Shown in pieces: positions 20,382-28,980 of a DNA stretch of 64,000 bases. A program made the position numbers and the translations under genes. This DNA comes from G965267185 sp965267185. Its GTDB lineage: Bacteria; Pseudomonadota; Alphaproteobacteria; UBA6615. The stretch's first letter is position 1. Each line of letters starts with the position of its first letter. The stretch is from contig OZ253937.1 of NCBI GenBank assembly GCA_965267185.1, positions 2,170,001-2,234,000 of the forward strand. Reading direction: 5' to 3'. Under the pieces are notes generated by a model. That model saw only the letters and a program-made list of their open reading frames with translations. It made no database searches and had not been told where the DNA came from.

Positions 20382-20804
20382 CTATATGGCATCTGTGCCT
20401 CCATCGAGCTGTAGCGTTAGCCCATGAACGTCGCCGAGCACCCACACTTTCGATATACGGCCATCGCGCATCGTGAACATCGCCACCCCAGCGTATTCGA
20501 TGCGCCTTCCCGTCGCTTCCCGGTCCAATACTTTGCCCTGGTGGGTGCCGCTATAGGTGAGCCGCGCTACCGCCCGGTCATCAGTCGCGATGATCTCTTC
20601 AATATGGTTGTGAAAATCGGGAAACCCATCACGGATAGTTTGCATGTATCCCAAGAAACCGTCATGTCCGTGAACGTGGAGGCCGATAGAGCCGCGGAAA
20701 TCGATATCCTCGCTCAAGATCGTGCGGACTGTTTCCTCCGACCATGTGTTCCACATGACGTTGAAAAATGTCTCAACAAGTTGACGATTTTCCTCAGCCG
20801 ACAT
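20382..20804 (-). CDS. SnoaL-like/NTF2-fold ester cyclase family protein
   Basis: 140 residues of the NTF2-like alpha+beta cone. ENRQLVETFFNVMWNTWSEE, DIDFRGSIGLHVHGHDGFLG and RLTYSGTHQGKVLDREATGR followed by RIEYAGVAMFTMRDGRI match the SnoaL polyketide-cyclase-like family. Such proteins bind small hydrophobic molecules, and most have no assigned reaction. It lies 15 bp downstream of msrA on the same strand and is likely co-transcribed with it. Confidence 0.82.
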   Translation of the reverse strand: MSAEENRQLVETFFNVMWNTWSEETVRTILSEDIDFRGSIGLHVHGHDGFLGYMQTIRDGFPDFHNHIEEIIATDDRAVARLTYSGTHQGKVLDREATGRRIEYAGVAMFTMRDGRISKVWVLGDVHGLTLQLDGGTDAI

Positions 20805-20819
20805 CGCTTCGGTTGAGCT

Positions 20820-21308
20820 CTATTTTCGGCCAAACAAACCGGCGAGGATGCTTGGCCGGTTCATGCGCTCGACATATTTCTGGTGATAATCCTCGCCCTC
20901 CCAGAACGTCCCCGCCGGCTCGATCGCCGTCGCAATCTCACGGCTGTGCGCCCCGGAGCGCGTCAGCGCCTCCTTAGAGCCGCGTGCCGCCGCTTCCTGC
21001 TCGTCGCTATGAAAAAAGATAACCGAGCGGTACTGGGTGCCGATGTCTGGTCCTTGCCGATCTCGCTGTGTCGGGTCATGAATATCCCAGAATACATTCA
21101 GTAGTTGATCGTAGGCTACCTGCTCTGGGTCGAAGTCGATGTGTACGACTTCTGCATGGCCGGTGACGCCCATGCAAACCTCTTCATAGGTCGGCTTGAG
21201 CTTTGTACCGCCCATGTAGCCCACCCAGGTGGCGGTAACGCCGGCGACCTGGTCGAAGACATGCTGCGGATGCCAAAAACACCCGGCGCCGAACGTGGCC
21301 TTTGCCAT
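20820..21308 (-). CDS. msrA: Peptide-methionine (S)-S-oxide reductase
   Basis: Repairs methionine S-sulfoxide in proteins. FGAGCFWHPQHVFDQVAGVT carries the catalytic Cys10 in GCFW, and WVGYMGG, YEEVCMGVTGHAEVVHIDFD and DPTQRDRQGPDIGTQYRS are the family blocks. At 162 residues it is short, and no C-terminal resolving cysteine pair is present (it ends LAGLFGRK), so the resolving Cys may be Cys45 (EEVCMG) or the enzyme may recycle through a one-Cys route (inference). Together with OsmC-like and Dps proteins it belongs to the oxidative-stress theme of the region. Confidence 0.93.
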   Translation of the reverse strand: MAKATFGAGCFWHPQHVFDQVAGVTATWVGYMGGTKLKPTYEEVCMGVTGHAEVVHIDFDPEQVAYDQLLNVFWDIHDPTQRDRQGPDIGTQYRSVIFFHSDEQEAAARGSKEALTRSGAHSREIATAIEPAGTFWEGEDYHQKYVERMNRPSILAGLFGRK

Positions 21309-21449
21309 TATCTCCCCTCATCACACGAGTAACGGCATCATATTTGAAGATCGCCGCTGCTTTGACAATGGAGGGAGCCGATTCTCCATTCTATAAACAC
21401 TAAAATATTGTAATATACAGTTATTTACATTTTTGATATGCTATTTTTA

Positions 21450-21463
21450 GTTTTGTACAAAAC
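21450..21463. promoter_or_regulatory. Perfect 14-bp palindrome upstream of osmC-like gene
   Basis: GTTTTGTACAAAAC is a perfect inverted repeat 24 bp before the OsmC-like ATG, in an AT-rich leader (about 21390-21470). It could be an operator for a redox or MarR/OhrR-type repressor, since OsmC/Ohr-like genes are often controlled that way. The regulator is not identified here. Confidence 0.5.
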
Positions 21464-21487
21464 AGTCTTTGGATTTAGGAGCCAATC

Positions 21488-22039
21488 ATGCCCGTAGCCC
21501 TAAAAGACGCGGTCGAATTCATCCAAAATGAGCTACGTGCGAACCCGGATGGAGCTGTCGCAAAGTTCAGCGCTGATTCCAGACAAGTCCAGGGACTGCA
21601 GAGCGAAACCAAGATCCGGCAATTCACGCTCACGGTGGACGAGCCGGAGAGCCTCGGTGGCACGGACACCGGTCCCAACCCGGTTGAACTTATTCTCGGC
21701 GCGCTCGCCTCATGCCAGGAAATCACCTACCGGGCTTTCGCGGAAGCGCTCGAGATTCCCCTCGACGGCGTATCGGTCAAAATCGAGGGCGATGTCGACC
21801 TGCGTGGTTTCTTCGCGGTCAACGACAGCGTGCGCGCCGGCTTTCAAGATATTCGCGGCACCGTCGAACTGGATAGTCCCGCCGGCGAAGAAGAATTGGC
21901 GAAGCTAAAGCAGATCGTCGATGCCCACTGCCCGGTCCTCGATATTCTACAAGCACCCGTGCCGGTATCTTTGGAACTGAACCACCAAGCCCGGACGGAT
22001 ACCGACATCACGGCGCAGACTTTCGCCCACGCCCTCTAG
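21488..22039 (+). CDS. OsmC family protein
   Basis: 183 residues of the OsmC/Ohr fold, thiol peroxidases acting on organic hydroperoxides. GGTDTGPNPVELILGALASC is the classic segment with the first redox Cys, and KQIVDAHCPVLDILQAPVPV holds the second, in H-C-P. Length exceeds classic OsmC (about 140) because of an N-terminal extension (MPVALKDAVEFIQNELRANP), as in the YhfA-like branch. TTAGGAGCC precedes the ATG. It is divergent from msrA; both respond plausibly to oxidants. Confidence 0.92.
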   Translation: MPVALKDAVEFIQNELRANPDGAVAKFSADSRQVQGLQSETKIRQFTLTVDEPESLGGTDTGPNPVELILGALASCQEITYRAFAEALEIPLDGVSVKIEGDVDLRGFFAVNDSVRAGFQDIRGTVELDSPAGEEELAKLKQIVDAHCPVLDILQAPVPVSLELNHQARTDTDITAQTFAHAL

Positions 22040-22051
22040 CGCATACTCGTC

Positions 22052-22894
22052 TTACGCCGGTGCCATATCCGTGAGGATCGCCGCCCGGCCTGCCGGCAAC
22101 AGGGAAATTCCTTTGGCCTTTAAAGCTGCCAGCGCGGCTCGATTCACTTCATATCGGGTTTGGTAGTAGCGGCTACTGGGTACCCAGTAGCGTAATCCGA
22201 TAACAATTCCACCAAAACTGAAATCGTGGATCCCAACCTGCGGCGCCGATCCTTCGGCCAGGCCCGAGAACTCCGCTAGAGCGCTTTCAATAGCTGTAAT
22301 CGCCGTTTCAGGATCATCTTTCGAATCGATCACCAGCTGCGATTCGACAATGCGGTGCGCATCCGAGTTCACCAAAATCTCGCCGACAATCTGCCGGTTG
22401 GGAATGACAATACGTTCATCGTCTTCGCCGATGAGGGTGGTTGTCGACAGCGTCACCTCGTCGGTCACACCGCTTACCCCCTGCACCTCGATTGTATCGC
22501 CAACGACGAAGGGGCGCGTCAGGATGATGACCAGTCCGGCGCCGTAATTTGACAGGGGCCCGGCTATGGCGAAGGAAAGGCCGAAGGCGCCGGCACCGGC
22601 GAGCGCAACCAACGGCGCAATGTCGATCCCAAAGTTGCTGAGCGTGATAATCACGACCATTGCAACGAGAAGGAACTTGACCACATTGCCAAAGAAACGG
22701 GCCAATGTGACATCAAGATTCTTCATCTCGCAGAGGCGGACGACCCGCGACCCCGCCCAACTGGCGACCTTCAGGCCAACGATAAGAACGATTAAAGCTC
22801 CGAGTATCTGCAGCCCATAGGCCACGGCAAACTCAATCGCGATGTCGACTAGGCGTGTGACGGTTTGAATCTGTTCTTCTACTGATACTTCCAC
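22052..22894 (-). CDS. Small-conductance mechanosensitive channel (MscS family)
   Basis: 280-residue inner-membrane channel that opens on hypo-osmotic shock. There are three N-terminal membrane spans: FAVAYGLQILGALIVLIVGL, VVKFLLVAMVVIITLSNFGI and the pore helix LVALAGAGAFGLSFAIAGPL with its Gly/Ala pattern. LSNYGAGLVIILTRPFVVGD leads into the beta-domain (DTIEVQGVSGVTDEVTLSTT), followed by IVIPNRQIVGEILVN. The length equals that of E. coli MscS. It has a long 5' region (22895-23160) with a small leader-like frame. Confidence 0.95.
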   Translation of the reverse strand: MEVSVEEQIQTVTRLVDIAIEFAVAYGLQILGALIVLIVGLKVASWAGSRVVRLCEMKNLDVTLARFFGNVVKFLLVAMVVIITLSNFGIDIAPLVALAGAGAFGLSFAIAGPLSNYGAGLVIILTRPFVVGDTIEVQGVSGVTDEVTLSTTTLIGEDDERIVIPNRQIVGEILVNSDAHRIVESQLVIDSKDDPETAITAIESALAEFSGLAEGSAPQVGIHDFSFGGIVIGLRYWVPSSRYYQTRYEVNRAALAALKAKGISLLPAGRAAILTDMAPA

Positions 22895-22972
22895 TGTAAC
22901 CTCCCTTCAGAGGCGCCTCGGCGGCGCAAATTTGTGGCAGCCCCTGAAATGCATCAGCGGGCACCCCTTGTA

Positions 22973-23008
22973 CTACTCGTAATATCGTATGACAGCGCCA
23001 TCGCCCAC
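22973..23008 (-). other. Possible 11-codon leader peptide upstream of mscS
   Basis: AGGAGGTGATC, the full complement of the usual 16S rRNA 3' end, stands directly before a GTG at 23008. The frame reads VGDGAVIRYYE and stops at 22973, about 80 bp before the mscS start. Such an ideal ribosome site in front of so short a frame may mark a leader peptide or a ribosome standby/decoy site. Nothing is known of its product. Confidence 0.35.
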
Positions 23009-23214
23009 GATCACCTCCTAATTTAATGACCAAGACCGTGATCTTCGTGCCGAACTGAGAATTCTCCTTGAATCCGCAGGGCTGGCGGGCGATTTAATCT
23101 TCTAATGACCTTTTTCATAAGTGGTCGGATTGCCGCGCTAGCACCGCCCCTCAAAGCCGCCTGGAGATAGTTATCAGCTACCTGGTTTTCATCGAAGCCG
23201 GTGTTGGGCTGGCA

Positions 23215-24147
23215 TTGCTCCTATTTGCGGCCGACTACTTGGTGCGCGGCGCTGTTGCACTCGCACGCCTCTTCGGCGTGTCACCTCTGATTATCGGTTT
23301 AACGATTGTCGCCGTGGGCACCTCGGCGCCCGAGTTTGTCACCGCGCTAAAAGCGGCGCTATCCGGTGCCACCGGCATGGCGGTCGGAAACGTCGTCGGC
23401 AGCAACATGGCCAACATGATGCTTATTCTGGGGATCGCCGCGATCATCCGTCCGATCAATGTCGATCTAACAGTTGTCACACGCGATGCGGTGATGGTCC
23501 TCGGCGCAACAGCAATTTTCGTGGCCATCGGCATCACCGGAGGCTTCAACCGGTGGCAAGGGCTCCTGCTGCTATTTCTGCTGATTGGCTATCTGTATTT
23601 AACCTACAAGGTAGAGCAGAAGCAAAATAACGCAGAGGCGTTGCATGCGCGCGAAGCGGAAGACGTCGGCGGGGTGCCGTCTAGAGTCTGGGTCGCCGTC
23701 GTTTTCTTTGTCGGCGGTCTGGTCGGCATCATTCTTGGTGCCGAGTTATTGGTGCGTGGCGGTCTGGGCATAGCGCATGCATTCGATGTTTCGCCAACGA
23801 TCATCGGCCTCACGCTAATTGCAGTGGGCACCAGTTTGCCGGAACTCGCCATCGTCATTGTCGCAAGCTGGCGCGGACACAGCGATATTGCTCTCGGTAA
23901 TGTGCTCGGCAGCAACATCTTTAACCTCCTTGGCATTACCGGCGGCGTTGCCGCCATCAAGCCACTCGATATGCCCGCCGAAATCATGAGCTTCGATATT
24001 TGGGTGTTGCTGGGCGTTACAATCTTGCTCCTGCCGCTAATGATTACAGAGAACAAAATTAGCCGTATGGAGGGCCGGCTCCTGGCCGGGCTCTATGTGG
24101 CTTATCTGGCCGCTCAATTGGAGCCCGTGCGTCAGCTGTTCGCTTAG
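23215..24147 (+). CDS. Calcium/sodium antiporter (CaCA family, YrbG-like)
   Basis: Inner-membrane cation antiporter with two inverted alpha-repeats. Repeat 1 is VGTSAPEFVTALKAALSGAT then AVGNVVGSNMANMMLILGIA; repeat 2 is VGTSLPELAIVIVASWRGHS then ALGNVLGSNIFNLLGITGGV. These G-T-S-x-P-E and G-N-x-x-G-S-N motifs are diagnostic. About 10 membrane segments are visible. The only canonical start is TTG 23215, but the open frame continues upstream to encode SYLVFIEAGVGLALLLFAAD, which completes the first helix. A non-standard start (for example ATC 23173 after GGAG) or a sequence change in the start codon is therefore likely. 107 bp separates it from uvrC. Confidence 0.88.
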   Translation: MLLFAADYLVRGAVALARLFGVSPLIIGLTIVAVGTSAPEFVTALKAALSGATGMAVGNVVGSNMANMMLILGIAAIIRPINVDLTVVTRDAVMVLGATAIFVAIGITGGFNRWQGLLLLFLLIGYLYLTYKVEQKQNNAEALHAREAEDVGGVPSRVWVAVVFFVGGLVGIILGAELLVRGGLGIAHAFDVSPTIIGLTLIAVGTSLPELAIVIVASWRGHSDIALGNVLGSNIFNLLGITGGVAAIKPLDMPAEIMSFDIWVLLGVTILLLPLMITENKISRMEGRLLAGLYVAYLAAQLEPVRQLFA

Positions 24148-24253
24148 ATTCGACAGTTTTAGTAAGATCAACGGCTTATAATCACTGATGGTCACAGGGT
24201 GCATAGCGCATTCGGGTGCAATGAGCGCCGGGATCGAGAGACGATGAAGCGGC

Positions 24254-26278
24254 ATGACGACGGCAGAAAAAGCCGACCTTGAAATCCAAGTAGACGCGAA
24301 GGGCCCCGGTCATGCCGGTCTGGAGGCCTTGCGCCGAGCGCTACCGACTTTGCCGGCTTCGCCGGGCGTTTACCGCATGCTCAATGGTGCGGGCGACGTT
24401 CTCTACGTCGGTAAGGCCCGCAATCTCAAACGCCGGGTGACCAGCTACACGCAGCTTGCCCGGCTGCCCATCCGCCTACAGCGGATGGTCGCGCAAACAT
24501 CGGCCCTGGAAGTCGTTACGACGCACACGGAAGCCGAGGCGTTGCTGCTGGAGTCCAACCTGATCAAACGCCTGGCGCCACGCTACAACGTGTTGCTGCG
24601 CGACGATAAAAGCTTTCCCTACATTCTGCTGACCAGCCAGCTCAATCGTAAGATTCTCAAAACCGGCGCCGAGCCACAAAAATCCAAACGCCGACGGGAC
24701 GAAAGCACCAAACCCCGCTCAACCGGCAAAGGTCCCCAGCCGACAGACTGGCTCGCGGTTACCAAGTACCGCGGGGCGCGCACCGCCGAGGGCGAGTATT
24801 TTGGCCCCTTCGCCTCGGCGGGTGCCGTGAACCGAACGCTCAACGCGCTTGAACGCGCGTTTCTGTTGCGGAGCTGCTCGGACGCGGTGTTTTCAGGGCG
24901 CACACGCGCTTGTCTTAAATATCAACTCAAACGCTGCAGCGGGCCCTGCGTCGGTCATATCTCCGCCGATGACTACAATGCGCTCGTTGCGCAGGCGCGG
25001 CGTTTCCTCGGCGGTCAATCGCGCAAGGTCCAGGAAAGCCTCGCCGCCGAGATGCAAACCGCCAGCGAAAATCTCGAATTCGAAGCCGCGGGGCGGTTGC
25101 GCGACCGCATTCGCGCCTTAACCCAGATCCAGGCGCATCAAGACATCAACGTCGAGAACCTTAAGCTGCCGGAAGCCGATGTCATCGCGGCGTGGCAAAC
25201 GGCGGGGCTAACCTGCATTCAGGTTTTCTTTTTCCGCGGCGGCCGCAACTACGGCAACCGGGCCTACTATCCCCGGCACGACAAATCCGTCGACGTGCTC
25301 GAGGTGCTCACCGCTTTCATCGGCCAGTTCTACGAGGACAAACCGCCGCCTCGCGTGGTCCTCCTCAGCCACAAAGTACCCGAACAGGACCTGCTGTCGG
25401 CTGCCCTGACGGTCCGCGCCGATCACAAGGTAACTGTTACCTCTCCGGTTCGCGGCGCGCGGCGCAAGCTCGTGCAACACGCGCTCGACAACGCCCGCGA
25501 TGCGCTGCAGCGCCGGCTAGCGGAAAAAGCCAGCAATCAGGAACTGCTCGAAAAGGCCGCCGAGCTTTTCGGCCTCGATTCCCCCCCGGCCCGGATCGAG
25601 GTCTACGACAACTCCCATGTCGGCGGTCAGCATGCAATCGGCGCGATGGTTGTCGCGGGCCCAGATGGCTTTATCAAAGGGGCTTACCGAAAGTTCAACA
25701 TGAAGGGGGCGTCTCGCGATAACGAAGATGGATATGCGCCCGGCGACGACTACGCGATGATGCGCGAAATGCTGACTCGCCGGTTCGCCCGGGCGATAAA
25801 GGAAGATCCTGACCGCACTACGGGCCAGTGGCCGGATTTGGTCTTGATCGATGGCGGCCAGGGTCAACTGAGCGCCGCAACCGCTGCATTGGAGGAGATG
25901 GGGGTCGACGACGTTGCGATCGCCGCAATCGCCAAAGGACCGGACCGCGATGCTGGCCGTGAGCGCTTCTTTACGGCAGACCGAGAGCCCTTTTCTCTGC
26001 CACCGCAAGATGCGCTGCTATACTATCTGCAACGGCTGCGCGATGAGGCTCACCGGTTTGCCATCGGCACTCACCGGGCAAAACGCTCTAAGGCGATCAC
26101 CGCGAGCCCACTCGACGAGATTCCCGGCGTCGGTGCGAAGCGAAAACGCGCGTTGCTGACGCATTTTGGCTCGGCACGCGCGGTCGCCCGGGCCGGGCTC
26201 ACGGATCTGGAAGAGGTCGACGGTATTAGCAGTTCCGTGGCAAGGACGGTTTATGATCACTTCCATAGCGACGGTTAG
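24254..26278 (+). CDS. uvrC: UvrABC system protein C
   Basis: Endonuclease that makes both incisions in nucleotide excision repair. An N-terminal GIY-YIG nuclease is seen as SPGVYRMLNGAGDVLYVGKA followed by RNLKRRV; a cysteine-rich segment (RSCSDAVFSGRTRACLKYQL then KRCSGPCVG) fits the region that holds an iron-sulfur cluster in UvrC; the UVR motif is EMQTASENLEFEAAGRLRDR; the RNase H-like C-terminal nuclease includes IEVYDNSHVGGQHAIGAMVV and DLVLIDGGQGQL; and helix-hairpin-helix repeats (IPGVGAKRKRALLTHFGS, LEEVDGISSSVA) end the protein. At 674 residues it is slightly long, with a basic insert (KSKRRRDESTKPRSTGKGPQ) after the nuclease. pgsA follows 42 bp on, an arrangement common in Alphaproteobacteria. 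Confidence 0.97.
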   Translation: MTTAEKADLEIQVDAKGPGHAGLEALRRALPTLPASPGVYRMLNGAGDVLYVGKARNLKRRVTSYTQLARLPIRLQRMVAQTSALEVVTTHTEAEALLLESNLIKRLAPRYNVLLRDDKSFPYILLTSQLNRKILKTGAEPQKSKRRRDESTKPRSTGKGPQPTDWLAVTKYRGARTAEGEYFGPFASAGAVNRTLNALERAFLLRSCSDAVFSGRTRACLKYQLKRCSGPCVGHISADDYNALVAQARRFLGGQSRKVQESLAAEMQTASENLEFEAAGRLRDRIRALTQIQAHQDINVENLKLPEADVIAAWQTAGLTCIQVFFFRGGRNYGNRAYYPRHDKSVDVLEVLTAFIGQFYEDKPPPRVVLLSHKVPEQDLLSAALTVRADHKVTVTSPVRGARRKLVQHALDNARDALQRRLAEKASNQELLEKAAELFGLDSPPARIEVYDNSHVGGQHAIGAMVVAGPDGFIKGAYRKFNMKGASRDNEDGYAPGDDYAMMREMLTRRFARAIKEDPDRTTGQWPDLVLIDGGQGQLSAATAALEEMGVDDVAIAAIAKGPDRDAGRERFFTADREPFSLPPQDALLYYLQRLRDEAHRFAIGTHRAKRSKAITASPLDEIPGVGAKRKRALLTHFGSARAVARAGLTDLEEVDGISSSVARTVYDHFHSDG

Positions 26279-26320
26279 TCGCCCCCGACAGGCTCGTTCG
26301 CGTTGCCAAGGACTAACCGA

Positions 26321-26887
26321 ATGACTATCCCTAACGCACTCACTTTGCTCCGTGTCGCGATAATTCCGATTGTCGTCGTGCTTCTGATCGGTGGCGAAGC
26401 CGAAGCGACGCGTTGGTGGGCTTTCATCCTGTTCGTTGCTTCTGCTGTTACCGATTTTTTTGACGGATGGCTGGCGCGTAAGCTGGGTCAAGAAAGCGAT
26501 TTCGGACGGCTATTCGACCCGATCGCCGATAAGCTATTGGTCACCACGGTCTACTTCTCGTTGGTTGGCACCGGTATCATCGCCGGATGGCATGTCGCCG
26601 CGGTTATTGTCATTGTGAGCCGTGAACTGTTGGTCTCCGCCCTTCGCGAATACCTCGCAGAACGCGGTGTGACCATGCCATCGAGCCGGCAAGCAAAGTA
26701 CAAGACTACGATACAGTTGATTTCGGCGGCCCTTCTAATCGTCAGCCCCTTGTTCGGACCGGTGTTTATGCAGATATCACTTGCCGGGTTGTGGTTGGCA
26801 ACCGCACTGACAATCACGAGCGCCTATGGTTACTGGATGCATTCGAGCAGCCATATTTTCGCCTCGACCAAAAAGGCAGAGGACTAG
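26321..26887 (+). CDS. pgsA: CDP-diacylglycerol-glycerol-3-phosphate 3-phosphatidyltransferase
   Basis: Makes phosphatidylglycerol phosphate in the inner membrane. FFDGWLARKLGQESDFGRLF and DPIADKLL form the CDP-alcohol phosphotransferase motif D-G-x2-A-R-x8-G-x3-D-x3-D. MTIPNALTLLRVAIIPIVVV is the usual PgsA N-terminus. At 188 residues with several hydrophobic helices it fits the family. I start at ATG 26321, preceded by AAGGA, instead of an upstream TTG. The stop is 3 bp before mobB. Confidence 0.95.
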   Translation: MTIPNALTLLRVAIIPIVVVLLIGGEAEATRWWAFILFVASAVTDFFDGWLARKLGQESDFGRLFDPIADKLLVTTVYFSLVGTGIIAGWHVAAVIVIVSRELLVSALREYLAERGVTMPSSRQAKYKTTIQLISAALLIVSPLFGPVFMQISLAGLWLATALTITSAYGYWMHSSSHIFASTKKAED

Positions 26888-26890
26888 CAA

Positions 26891-27430
26891 ATGCGCGTCA
26901 TGGGCCTGGCAGGTTGGAGTGGCAGCGGCAAAACCACTCTGCTGGTAGAGCTGGTAACCCACATCACCGCCCTGGGCTACACGGTCTCAACCGTCAAACA
27001 CGCCCACCATGCCTTCGATGTGGATCAGCCGGGGAAGGACTCGTACCGGCACCGGACGGCTGGTGCTACTGAGGTTTTGGTTGCCTCCGCTAACCGGTGG
27101 GCGCTCATGCACGAACTGGCGGGTGCGCCGGAGCCCGACCTCGACCAGCTAATAACCCATATGTCGCCGGTCGATCTCGTCCTCGTCGAAGGCTACAAAC
27201 ATCACGCCCACGATAAGATCGAGGTATACCGTCCGTCGCTGGGCCAGCCGGTCATCGCGCCCACCGAGCCTTCGGTGATCGCCATCGCCTGCGATAGGCC
27301 GCCTGCCAATGCAGATGAACTCGGCGTTGCCATTCTCGATCTCAACAATCCACCGGCCATCGCCGAATACATTCTTTCCGTATGTGGCCTCGATGCCCAC
27401 CTAGGCACACAGGCCGAAACGGTCAGCTAG
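26891..27430 (+). CDS. mobB: Molybdopterin-guanine dinucleotide biosynthesis adaptor protein
   Basis: 179-residue P-loop GTPase that assists MobA in attaching GMP to molybdopterin for DMSO-reductase-family enzymes such as formate dehydrogenase. MGLAGWSGSGKTTLLVELVT is the Walker A region, TVKHAHHAFDVDQPGKDSYR the conserved VKHxHH segment, and VDLVLVEGYKHHAHDKIEVY the VEGYK motif. First gene of the Mo-cofactor run mobB-moeA-moaD-moaE. Confidence 0.95.
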   Translation: MRVMGLAGWSGSGKTTLLVELVTHITALGYTVSTVKHAHHAFDVDQPGKDSYRHRTAGATEVLVASANRWALMHELAGAPEPDLDQLITHMSPVDLVLVEGYKHHAHDKIEVYRPSLGQPVIAPTEPSVIAIACDRPPANADELGVAILDLNNPPAIAEYILSVCGLDAHLGTQAETVS

Positions 27431-27434
27431 CATC

Positions 27435-28715
27435 ATGGTGCAGCTACGCGACGATTGTTTTGTCAACGACGGCGGGTTGATGCCGACCGAAAAGGCGCTG
27501 AGCATATTGCTCGACCGATTGCACCCCGTCGTCGATTTAGAATCGGCTAGCCTACGGGCCGCAGCCGGCCGCATCGCGGCAGCGGACGTGGTTGCGGAGC
27601 GCGACGTCCCCCCTCACGACAACTCGGCGGTCGACGGTTTTGCTGTGTACTTCGACGACCTGGCGAGCGACGCTGACACCCGGCTGCCCGTTACCGGCCG
27701 GGCAGCGGCAGGTCATCCGCTCCCAAACCCCCAAAAAAGGGGCGAGGCTGTTCGCATTTTCACCGGAGCCCCTATGCCCGATGGCGAGAACGGTGGCCCG
27801 GACACGGTGTTGATGCAGGAGGACTGTATCGTCAGGCAAAGCGCGAATGGCGAGGATGTGCTTATTCCACAAGGGATCCGCCGCGGCGCCAACCGGCGTT
27901 TTCGCGGCGAGGACGTTCGCGCCGGTGCGACGTTGCTAACCAAAGGCCAGAGACTTCGGCCGCAAGAAATAGGACTCGCCGCTTCAGTTGGATCAACGTC
28001 GCTGGCCGTCTTCAAGCGGCTTCGCGTCGCCATCATGTCGACCGGCGATGAGGTGTTCGAACCGGGCGCCGATCTGCCATCGGGCGGCATCTATGATGCC
28101 AACCGGTATAGCCTGCTCGCGCTACTCGACGGGCTCGGGTGCGACGTCACCGACCTTGGTATTCTGCCCGACGATCGGGCGGCAATTGGCAACGTTCTGA
28201 GTAAAGCTGCCGCCGAACACGACGCCTTGATCAGCTCCGGCGGCATGTCGGTCGGCGAAGAAGACCATCTCTCTGCCACCGTCTCCGAGATCGGCCAATT
28301 GCATTTCTGGAAACTCGCCATCAAACCAGGACGCCCCGTCGCGCTGGGTCAAATCGGCAGCGTGGCGTTCATTGGCCTACCCGGGAACCCGGCGGCGTTG
28401 ATGGTAACCTTCCTGCGGGTCGCCCGGCCGGCTCTCTTGCGCCTTGCCGGCGCAACCGATCTCGAACCTCACCTATACAAGGTTCAAGCCGGTTTCGATC
28501 ACACGAAAAAACCGGCAAGGCGCGAGTATGTTCGCGTTCGACTGTCGCCCGCTAAAGACGGTACCCTGGTCGCCCATAAGTTCCCACGCGAGGGTGCGGG
28601 CATCCTGACATCGTTCGTCGAGGCGGATGGCCTTGTTGAATTATCGGAAGATATGACCCAATTGACAGCAGGAACGATGGTGGATTTTCTGCCGTTTACG
28701 GAAGTAAGCCAATGA
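27435..28715 (+). CDS. moeA: Molybdopterin molybdenumtransferase
   Basis: Inserts molybdate into adenylated molybdopterin. RDVPPHDNSAVDGFAVYFDD is the conserved P-x-x-x-x-S-A-x-D-G-[FY]-A motif, RIFTGAPMPDGENGGPDTVL followed by MQEDC the G-A-x-x-P motif, STGDEVFEPGADLPSGGIYD and LISSGGMSVGEEDH the MoCF domain, and FIGLPGNPAALMVTFLRVAR the later GLPGNP signature. At 426 residues it is slightly above E. coli MoeA. The ATG is 4 bp after the mobB stop, and the stop overlaps moaD (ATGA). Confidence 0.96.
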   Translation: MVQLRDDCFVNDGGLMPTEKALSILLDRLHPVVDLESASLRAAAGRIAAADVVAERDVPPHDNSAVDGFAVYFDDLASDADTRLPVTGRAAAGHPLPNPQKRGEAVRIFTGAPMPDGENGGPDTVLMQEDCIVRQSANGEDVLIPQGIRRGANRRFRGEDVRAGATLLTKGQRLRPQEIGLAASVGSTSLAVFKRLRVAIMSTGDEVFEPGADLPSGGIYDANRYSLLALLDGLGCDVTDLGILPDDRAAIGNVLSKAAAEHDALISSGGMSVGEEDHLSATVSEIGQLHFWKLAIKPGRPVALGQIGSVAFIGLPGNPAALMVTFLRVARPALLRLAGATDLEPHLYKVQAGFDHTKKPARREYVRVRLSPAKDGTLVAHKFPREGAGILTSFVEADGLVELSEDMTQLTAGTMVDFLPFTEVSQ

Positions 28716-28963
28716 AAGTTCTATATTTTGCTTGGCTTCGGCAGCGGATCGGGATCGCCGAAGAGGAATTCGACCTGCCGGCCGACGTCCGCACAGTCGA
28801 CGATTTAGTCGGCTGGCTAACCGCAAAGGGGCCAGGCTACGCGAAAGGATTTGCCGAACCCCAAGTGATCCGCGCGGCTGTCAACTTTGAGTACGTCTCG
28901 TTTGATCATCAGCTCTCTAACTCAGATGAAGTGGCGTTTTTCCCCCCGGTAACGGGCGGCTAG
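28712..28963 (+). CDS. moaD: Molybdopterin synthase sulfur carrier subunit
   Basis: 83-residue ubiquitin-like carrier whose C-terminal GlyGly is thiocarboxylated and donates sulfur in molybdopterin formation. It starts KVLYFAWLRQRIGIAEEEFD and ends EVAFFPPVTGG, the obligatory VTGG tail. Its ATG overlaps the moeA stop, implying translational coupling, and moaE follows after 17 bp. Confidence 0.96.
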   Translation: MKVLYFAWLRQRIGIAEEEFDLPADVRTVDDLVGWLTAKGPGYAKGFAEPQVIRAAVNFEYVSFDHQLSNSDEVAFFPPVTGG

Positions 28964-28980
28964 CGTGGTAATCTGCCGGG

